Source: Antennarius striatus (lineage: Eukaryota > Chordata > Actinopteri > Lophiiformes > Antennariidae). Taken from it: a stretch of 64,000 nt of DNA. The stretch is from the NCBI RefSeq assembly GCF_040054535.1, contig NC_090779.1, positions 21,689,001 to 21,753,000 of the forward strand, in the 5' to 3' direction. Below, piece by piece: positions 56,629 to 64,000 of the stretch; within the stretch, counting starts at the first letter, position 1, and every line of letters starts with the position of its first letter. The notes below the pieces were generated by a model. The model ran no database searches. It saw nothing but the letters and a program-made list of their open reading frames with translations, and was not told where the DNA came from. Made by a program: the position numbers and the translations under genes.

Positions 56629-59600
56629 ACACTTAGCTTTTTTCAGCAGGAAGAATTGGTCTTCCTGCGTTTCTCTACTCACACTAGTGGGATGTCGTCG
56701 CAGCCACTAAGCATCTGGACCAGGAAGGTGGCGTAAGCAAACGATGGTCTGCCGTGACGTAGGTAATACAGGAAGTCCAGATTCTCCACCAGGGCATACC
56801 TGCTGACCAGGTGAGGGCTAGAGAAATGAGGAAGCTCCGCTGTTTCTGAGGAGGACAATCCCAGTGAGATTAGTGGTCCTTGTTTCCTGGATTAATTCCT
56901 GATAGAGGGACAATCTCTCACCGCTGGAGTTCAGTGGGTTTGCCGTCTGCCAGGGGAACAGATGGGACGGATCCAGAGGGTGCAGCGACTGCAAACACAG
57001 CAGCCAATGAAAACATCACGTCCACTGAGATGGTGGTCAGTCAGTACCTCATGTAAGGGCGTACCTGCATCAGGTGGTACAAGGTGACATCAGAAAGAGC
57101 GCCGTTTCCTCGAGACCCGGAGGGGAACAGAGCGGCTCTCAGCTTCGGATAAGCCGCCAGCGCCATCTTCAGGAGCTGGAGGTCAACTGTCCTCTCTGAC
57201 CTTTCACTCTGACCCACCACCTGCATACAGGAAGCAGACAGCAGAGGACCGCTGATGGCCAAACCAGAATATAACCTTCTGAAGACATGTGACATGAGGA
57301 AGCGCAGGTCTCAGCTATAGCATTAACATGGTAACATATGAGAAAAATGCTGAGTTGGATCAATCATTTTCACCTCCTCCAGCCAATCAGGAAGTTGTGT
57401 TTTATTTATTTGATTATTTTTTCATAGATGTACATTTTGCACTGAAAACACGAGGAAATCTTTAACCTTTAAGATCATTTCTAAACTTTAAGAGATGTCA
57501 AGACTGGAGTAAGGACCCTATCGCTCTGAATACCTTCACATTTAGTTGAATTGGCTGATTTCTCCGATGTGTTTTGTTCTAAATGATTAGTTTTACTGTG
57601 TCAGAGTGACATGATGCCAGCAGAGGCGGTGTGGGTGATGCAGACCTGGTCGATTCCTCCGGGGGCGAACATGATGGCAGCCAGAGCCAGCAGACTGTGG
57701 CCCTCCAGCAGGAGACCGCTGAGAGACGCCTGGCTGTCAGGGAGCAGCACCTGAGCACTGGTTAAACTTGCCTGGAAGACCAGCCCTGGATCTGGATGCA
57801 CAGAAAGTGAAATCATAAAATGCAGTGAGCCTGAAAACAAAGCCAAATACAGTACACCTGATGGTTTTCACCATTAATTCATTTACTGTTGAAATCACAG
57901 TGTGAAAAACTATTTTTTGTTCAGAACAGAAACAAAAAGAGGAACTTTGCTTCATGAATCAACCTGAGTGGTTAAACTGGTTAATAAAGTTAGGAGCTCA
58001 GGTGTTTGCTACCTGAGAGATCTCTGGTGATCTCCTGGATCTTCACCAGCATCTGAAGCCATGGCTGGCTCTCAGACAGGCTCTGATTGGTCAACAGGGG
58101 ACAATTTCTTGGTGTCAACCTGTTGTGGAGGGATGCACACCGTTAGCATCTTGTTGACTGGCTGATATTTGATAAAGCGCATGTTGTGACACACCTGTAG
58201 TGCTCCAGGTAGGTGTAGAGCAGGTACTGAAGGCCGCGCTCCACACAGAAGCTGATGAAGCAGCTGTGGAGATCCAGACCATTGGGGGAACGGTACTGAA
58301 GGACGGGTGAAGACAAAGACATCACCCCTCCACCCTGAGACAGCCTCCATAAAAACTGCTCAAAATCTGACACCTCGTCTGGGATGAAGACACCTTTCCT
58401 GGAAGGGAAACCACACAAGAAGACCAGGAAGTAGAAAACACCAGAGGGTGTGAGTGAACTATCAGTCAATAAAAACCTGTTTGAAACTCAATGCTGTAGT
58501 ATATTTACTGCTGTTTAAAGGAGGCTTCACAACACAGTGCATTTCAGAGTCCCTGTACCTGGCCAACAAGTCCAGGATGTTCTCCCTCAGGTAGCTGCTG
58601 CAGATGGTGTTGTTGTTGACCAGCTCTGGAGTTATCTCCGGCCACTGGAGGGGTCCGCGGGTCTCCTTTCTCCAGTCGATCCAGTCTCTGAGCCGGTGCT
58701 GGTCATGGAGGGCAGTCAGGTAATACCACAACACGGCTGGGTCGCAGGAAGTCACCTCTAATGGACACAGAAACAGAAGTTTTGGTGTCCACTGTGAGCT
58801 CTTTATTGTGGTTATGGTCATTTTCATCAGGGGTTGACCTGTTTGTTGGAGTCTGGACAAGAGGATGGCAGTCCGGCAGCTCTGGCTCCAGTTCCTCACC
58901 CAGTCCAATTGAAGGTTTGACCAGAGAACCTCCTCCTTACACCTCTGCTGACCCAGTAACTCCCCCAGATCCTCCTCTCCTCCACAAACTGGCGACCTAC
59001 AGACCATCTGAAGAACCCTTCAAAGATGGAGTGAGTCTAGATGAGCCACCAGTGAACCATGATTTCACATTTACACAGGTTCATTCACAAAAACACTCGT
59101 CTACCTTTGTGGCAACGTGTTTGCAGGACAGCGGGATGCAGGCAGGGATCCCAACTCCTCCATCTGCCTGATGAAAGTTACACTCAGCATCTCCTCCTCT
59201 GGAAAACAGCCACGCCCTGACAGCTCCTCCACCTGACCCGTCAACCAATCAGACACTTGTAAAGTAATAAAGAGCAGATGTAAAGGTAGACGTGGTCAGC
59301 TGGGAGGAGCACTCACCAGGAAGTCTCTGAGGCGCCGGTCGTCGGTGTACAGACAGATACTGTGGAGCTGCTCGCTCACACAGAAACCCTAAAACAGATT
59401 AAAACATCAGTCTGAGCTGATTAACAACTGTCTGACAGTTTGATTGATCAACTGACTACTTGATTGGGGGGGGGGGTTCTGACCATGTTGGTGAGGAGTG
59501 TGTTGGCGGTCTGCAGATCTCGCTGTTGCAGGCAGGAGTAGACCTGACGTAGACCCTCCATCCTCAGTGCAGACAGTCTCCACCCCGGACAGCCCCGCCT

Positions 59601-62600
59601 CCTCAGGGTGGCCTGGGCTCTGGGGATCTGATTGGTCAGGATGGACTGACGCACCACTTCCTATAACATTAACACATGTACACACACATGTAACAAAAAT
59701 GTGCATTTTCTTCTAGAAAAACGTTTGGTGAGGAGTGATCACCTCCATTTGCAGTCCCTCCCAACATTCCACTTCCTGCTCAGGCTCAGACCTGGTGATG
59801 GAACCGTCGCCCCCTGCAGGACAGGATAGTCTCTTCATGTAGCTCCTCAGTTCAGTGACGTAGCTGTACAGGATGTCCACACAGCTTTGCAGGTCTTCGT
59901 CTACAGAAACACAAAGGTGTGCAGGACAGGTGCATGTTGGCTGTCTTACCCTGAGTGTGTGGGTCAGCACAGATGTGTGTGTGCACTGTCTTACGTTGGG
60001 TGTGGGTCAGAATTAATCGGATCTGGGTCTGGATGAAGCTCATAGTGATGTTGAGCAGCTGTTCTGAGAAGTGTCGGCTCTGAGGTTCACTGTTTGAATC
60101 TTTGACGGCTGAACAGAGCAGGTCCAATGCAGGACGCAACTCTTGGACACCTGCACACACACACACACGTGACCAACGTGCATGACAAAGGAATGGCAAT
60201 GATGTTGTGTGTTTCCATACTGTCTGTGAGGCTGGGTGCCGCAGCTCTCGGCTGATCCGCTGGCGGATTCAGGACGTTATCTTTACTCTTCAGGTAAAAA
60301 TCAACCGTGTCCAACTGACGGTTCTTCAGTCCAGCCTGAACGACACAAAATACATCATCAGAGATCATTTCTGTAAGCAGAGATGAGCTCTGATACCACA
60401 GCAGAGGATCCCTGTGACCCCCGGAGATGATCGGAGTGTTGCCTCCTACCTGAAGGGCGTGGACGGGGATAGAACAGCGCCCCCAGCTATTCAGGTGACA
60501 AACAGCATCGACTGTTGCTGTGTTGCCAAACAGCATCAGCCTGCTGAGCAAATCCTGTTGAGACACTGAGAACAGGACCTGGGACACACCGTTCCCTGCA
60601 GATACAGAGAGACTGGAAATTTCTGGATTTTCTTCTTTCAAACTTTTTCATAGGAACATACTTCAGACCCTTCATAGGACCTCTGAACACAGACTGAAGG
60701 TCTTCTGAGTGTCAGTGTTTGACTTACTCTTCAACAGCAGTCTGTGTTGTCTCCCTCCACAAAGCTCAACTGGAGCTGCTCCACCCTCTGCATGGTGGTA
60801 GATCACACTCCCAGACTCCAAATCCCATAAAGCCACAGTGGCCTGTTGGTTTCCGGGGGTGACAAAGGTGACTTGAGCAGAGAATTCTGACACAGTGAGC
60901 AGAGATGGAGTGGACGACTCGGGGACAGAGAAGGAGATGGACACCCCGCCGTGAGGTACTCTGCTGTGGGCCAAGGATGGAGTCTGGTGGGATTCCAGGT
61001 GGGGGAGGAAGGAAGACCAGGATGTCCGAGCAGGAAGAGAAGATAAAGACAAAGAGGAGGAGGGGGGAGCTGTTGTCTGCTGTACTCTGCTGTACATGGA
61101 GGCCAGACGAGCTTCCCAGGAGCTAGAGCAGTCAGACATCAAGATCATAAAACTCAGTTGTCATAGATGTTCAGCACGTTAACCGATCAAGCACTTATTT
61201 GTTAATAGCCTGTTAATTAATAATCACTAAAAATAGATTTCTTTAACTAGATGTTGTAGCACTAAAACATATCACTGTCTCCTACAAATGTAAAATGCTA
61301 AGACAAACACATTAAAATTTTTACATATATTTCAAACTTTTTTAATTCACATATATAGCATCACATCAAGAGTTCAATCAAGGCACTTGACAAGAAGAGT
61401 CAGGACCAACTGTTCATTCTAGAGACACCCAATAACCCCAAAACATGGCCGCAGTGGAGAGAAGCTGAATGACTGAGTAGCAACTGATTTTCTAGTGTAT
61501 AAGAGATAAAAGAAAGATAAAAGTCTGCAGCTAACAAGAAGAGGCTTCATTACCCGATTATTAACAAAACTTTTTAATGAAGACAGATCGATCAAATCTA
61601 TTCTGTAGGGGTGGGCATGTGTAAGTCAGACATGGAGGTGGATCTCTTGGGTCAGCGTGGCGGTCAGGTTTACCGGTCAGGACTGAAGGTCGAGCTGAGG
61701 CCGCTGAGGCAACAGCTGGAGCTCTGCAGGCTGTCCTGGTCTGTTCGGTGTTGGGGTCGGAGGGGGGCCTGAAGAGGAACGGCACACAGCAGGTGCTCTG
61801 GATAAATCCTGGAAAGAGAAACACCAGTATTAGCTGGTTTCATCTCTGGATAGAGAAGATGCTGTGTGTGTCTGCCGGTGTGTGGTCAGCTAAAAGACTA
61901 ACTTCTCTTGTCCAAACTAAGCAGAGGGAATGCTGCACCTGAAGTAGTGGCAGAGGTCAATTGCGACAGCGGCTTGAGACTGTGTGACCGCTACAGCTGT
62001 GCAGAGATCATCTGACACCTGGAGGAGGCAGAAGGAGGTCGCCGTGGAGACCAGGTCGTCATCTACCAGGCCAGAGAGGAGGTAAGCAGGGAGGTCGATG
62101 CGGGCCAGCAGACAGCCATCAGAGACGCTCGACACAGCTAAACCGTTAAAGACGACACTGAGAAAGACTGTGAGATGAGGCCGAAGGCTCCAGACAGTAA
62201 AGGGCCTCAGTTCATGTTTCCAAAGTCGAGTTACCATAATCAGGCTCACGAAAAATTAGCTTGATCTGGATGGAATTAGTCTAGATTGAAGAGCTTTAGA
62301 TAGTTATTTTAGCTTTTATGAGTTTTATTAGTTGTATCATCATCAATATCAGAGTGCAGTATTTGTGTGTGTCACAAATAGTGTACTATTACAACAAGCT
62401 GTTGGACTATCAGCGCGACAGTAGCTGCAGGCAGGGGAGGATACATATGAGTCCAGAGGCGCTGAGGCTGAACAGCGTCTCTCTGCAGACGCAGTGATGG
62501 ACAGTGGCCTCTCTGTCATCAGTCACAAAGATTCTGCAGCAGGATGTCGTCTGTAGCTCTGCCTCCATCTGCTGCCACTGCAGCTGCAGCAGCCAATCAC

Positions 62601-63551
62601 AGTTCACCAGCAAACAGCAGCGGCCAGCAGCAAATGTCAAAACACCCAGCGACTGCAGGTCAAACACTCCTGAAAATAGAGATTGAATCAGTCATCAAAA
62701 AGGACTGGTTCCACACTGAATGGTAGTGGGATGGTCCCAGTTCTCACCCTGGTTCTGCTCCGTGATATTCTGCAGCAGGAGATCTGCCGGATATTCCGCC
62801 ACACACACCACAGAAATGGAGGTCGACCGTTGGGCTTCCACTGCCAGCAGCTTCAGGTCCCACTGAGCTCCAACGGCCATCAGTCTGACGCCACCCCCGG
62901 TGGACGCTGCCTTCTCCCAGCAAAAACTAGAAGAGGAGCAGATTGATTATTGGACACAAACAATAACAGATAGATTATTATTATTAAGATAAATAATAAC
63001 AGGTAGATAAACAATTTTTAAAAAAACATCCAGTAGAGCTGCTAAATTACTGGTAGAGCTCCTCCAAAATAAGTCTGACCTTCATTTCTGCAAAATTCAA
63101 GGTTTTGTTCTGTTATAACTTTACTTTAATGAAGGTCCAAACAAAAAAAGATTAAATGTCAGGTTACGTCAGAGGAAGGGAAGAGCCAACCAGCTGGGGG
63201 TGGTCCGAATGTTCCCTCCATCAGGAAAATACAGGTCAAAATACATCCTTAGTTTTTATGTTGGTGCTGCATGAGTGTGGAACCAGCTGAAGCTGACAGC
63301 TAACAGGAAGTCTAAAGTGGATTTAACCGCAGGACTCACTCCGAGTAAGTCCCGTCCACAGCCGCCGGAGGAGCGTCTCTGTCCGCAGGATCCCACAGGA
63401 CCAACCTCCCTCCGGGGTTCAGACATCCGAGCAGGGAGACTCCAGGCGACAGCTGAGCTTTGCGGATGCCCGCTAGCTCCGGGCAGTGCTGGTTCTCTGG
63501 GATCACGCAGACCGCCATGGAGCTCCTGTCCGTCCGCCGGGCCTCCAACAT
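49433..63551 (-). CDS. spg11: spatacsin (SPG11), complete, 2361 aa, 40 coding exons
   Basis: Spatacsin works with spastizin (ZFYVE26) and AP-5 in lysosome re-formation; human loss causes spastic paraplegia 11. Exons: 63340-63551, 62748-62926, 62445-62669, 61939-62137, 61674-61808, 60728-61122, 60450-60595, 60221-60335, 59995-60150, 59743-59900, 59484-59660, 59317-59388, 59105-59232, 58839-58996, 58559-58757, 58195-58398, 58013-58119, 57646-57791, 57065-57220, 56922-56988, 56683-56845, 56385-56578, 56206-56305, 55520-55679, 55126-55398, 54830-55030, 54194-54301, 53822-53987, 53527-53741, 52104-52806, 51872-52017, 51577-51781, 51290-51424, 51060-51193, 50833-50952, 50392-50560, 50232-50308, 49985-50140, 49677-49828, 49433-49607. 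They total 7086 bp and every phase agrees; the human gene also has 40 exons (2443 aa). Conserved points include CHLNSWGRCSIPVHAL, LLLEGHSLLALAA, LLDDGSIHEASRVCRYF and AHDCFSLICNMEGIVRVLQ. The start MLEARRTD is chosen as the first in-frame ATG (A at -3); Met28 is an alternative. Least certain are the start and the acceptor of exon 4. Confidence 0.95.
50141..50172. repeat. CA-rich tract at spg11 exon 38 acceptor
   Basis: CA-rich sequence with GC and GA interruptions directly upstream of exon 38 (exon starts at 50140), read as a UG-rich tract in the transcript. Confidence 0.8.
52963..53273. mobile_element. hAT-type non-autonomous element (MITE, 311 bp) in spg11 intron 29/30
   Basis: The ends are inverted: CACATATGTCAAACTCA at the left and the complement CATGGGTGTCAAACTCA at the right. 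The shared GTCAAACTCA block is typical of hAT elements. Flanking 8-bp sequences CTCTATAG (52955-52962) and TTCTATAG (53274-53281) agree at 7 of 8 positions, as expected for a hAT target-site duplication. There is no transposase frame. It sits between the exons at 52104-52806 and 53527-53741. Confidence 0.85.
55681..55741. repeat. (CA)n microsatellite forming the spg11 exon 24 acceptor tract
   Basis: About 30 uninterrupted CA units. The acceptor AG of exon 24 (exon start 55679) lies at the end of the repeat, so the transcript has a pure UG tract up to the splice site. Confidence 0.97.
56582..56632. repeat. (CA)n microsatellite forming the spg11 exon 22 acceptor tract
   Basis: About 24 CA units ending one or two bases from the AG of exon 22 (exon start 56578). 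It is a UG tract in the spg11 transcript. Confidence 0.97.
59466..59477 (+). repeat. poly(G) tract next to the spg11 exon 11 donor
   Basis: A run of about 12 G on the plus strand, so a C run in the spg11 transcript, starting six or seven bases into the intron after exon 11 (exon end 59484). Confidence 0.8.
60153..60169. repeat. short (CA)n tract at the spg11 exon 9 acceptor
   Basis: About eight CA units immediately upstream of exon 9 (exon start 60150), read as UG repeats before the acceptor. Confidence 0.9.
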
Positions 63552-64000
63552 GTTCAGCCGGTAGAGGTTCTGGTTCGGACTGTGAGGTAAGACGCTCACT
63601 AAAGAGACATGTTCCAGAGTAAACAGTACGGCACGTCCAAACAGTACCGTGCTGTCAGGTAAATAGTTTGGGAATCACATGATGCGCCTCCTCCTCGTCA
63701 GCTGACGAAGACTGACCAATAGAGAAATTGTATTTAAAGGCTGTTTAATCGAAAGACGCTGCAAATAAGAAATCTATGCTACAGCTTCCTGAGTGCGTCT
63801 AATAATTTAAAGGCATTGTTTTTTCCATTCATCTTATTTTTTTAATTTTATAAAATAATTTTAACTAATTACATCGGTATTAATATTAAAATACGATTGT
63901 ATTTGTTACTTATTCCTGGTTGGTTTAATTTTTAATCATTAAAAATGTTTTCTTTTAATTTAAAAGAAGTTTTTTATTAGTCCAAGATGTTTCTGTTTAC
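63552..64000. other. spg11 upstream sequence
   Basis: The first 150 bp are moderately GC-rich, with an inverted CCAAT box (ATTGG on the minus strand, near 63715) and a TCAGCTGACG palindrome near 63698. This is where the spg11 promoter is expected. Beyond about 63780 the sequence is very AT-rich with no recognisable feature. Confidence 0.45.

Noticed and set aside
58761-59171. 136-aa plus-strand open frame
   Set aside because: Antisense shadow of spg11 exons 13-14 and the micro-intron.
63552-63599. Longer spg11 N-terminus starting at 63599
   Set aside because: The first codon of that frame is GTG and no in-frame ATG lies upstream before a stop near 63673; the ATG at 63551 was used.

Overview
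The window is nuclear DNA of a ray-finned fish. All nine protein genes are vertebrate orthologs with many short GT-AG introns, often 62-100 bp. CA/GT microsatellites are frequent, and the repeats (tRNA-headed SINEs, LINE pieces, a Tc1/mariner-like relic, a short hAT-type element) are typical of teleosts. The compactness and SINE types suggest a percomorph; that placement is inference. No prokaryotic operon, CRISPR array, retrovirus or Polinton was seen.

Layout from left to right: the 5' half of an nfatc3-like gene (minus, running off the left edge); dus2 (minus, 15 coding exons); a slc7a8/LAT2-like transporter (minus, 11 coding exons, with LINE and SINE debris in its introns); pdcd2l (minus, 2 exons); immp2l (minus, 5 coding exons); znf277 (plus, 12 exons), head-to-head with immp2l; a kinesin-14 motor gene with an unusual N-terminal half (minus, 14 exons), tail-to-tail with znf277; chrna7 (minus, 10 exons); and spg11/spatacsin (minus, 40 coding exons). 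I rebuilt exon chains by hand from splice sites and family similarity. Every complete chain is divisible by three and ends in a stop: dus2 494 aa, slc7a8 509, pdcd2l 344, immp2l 181, znf277 441, kinesin 791, chrna7 515, spg11 2361.

The genes do not form one pathway. They are separate housekeeping and neural functions: calcineurin-NFAT transcription, tRNA dihydrouridylation, amino-acid exchange, ribosome-linked PDCD2L, mitochondrial inner-membrane proteolysis, a zinc-finger protein, microtubule transport, acetylcholine signalling and lysosome/axon maintenance. Some neighbours recall mammalian linkage (NFATC3-DUS2; IMMP2L near ZNF277).

Items most worth a second look: the kinesin-14, with a predicted N-myristoylation start, an acidic tract and a non-motor domain of unknown identity; two micro-introns of length 3n with no in-frame stop (slc7a8 intron 4, spg11 intron 14); CA/GT repeats placed directly against splice sites in several genes; an expanded serine-proline repeat in the NFAT regulatory region; and several strong fold-back sequences.
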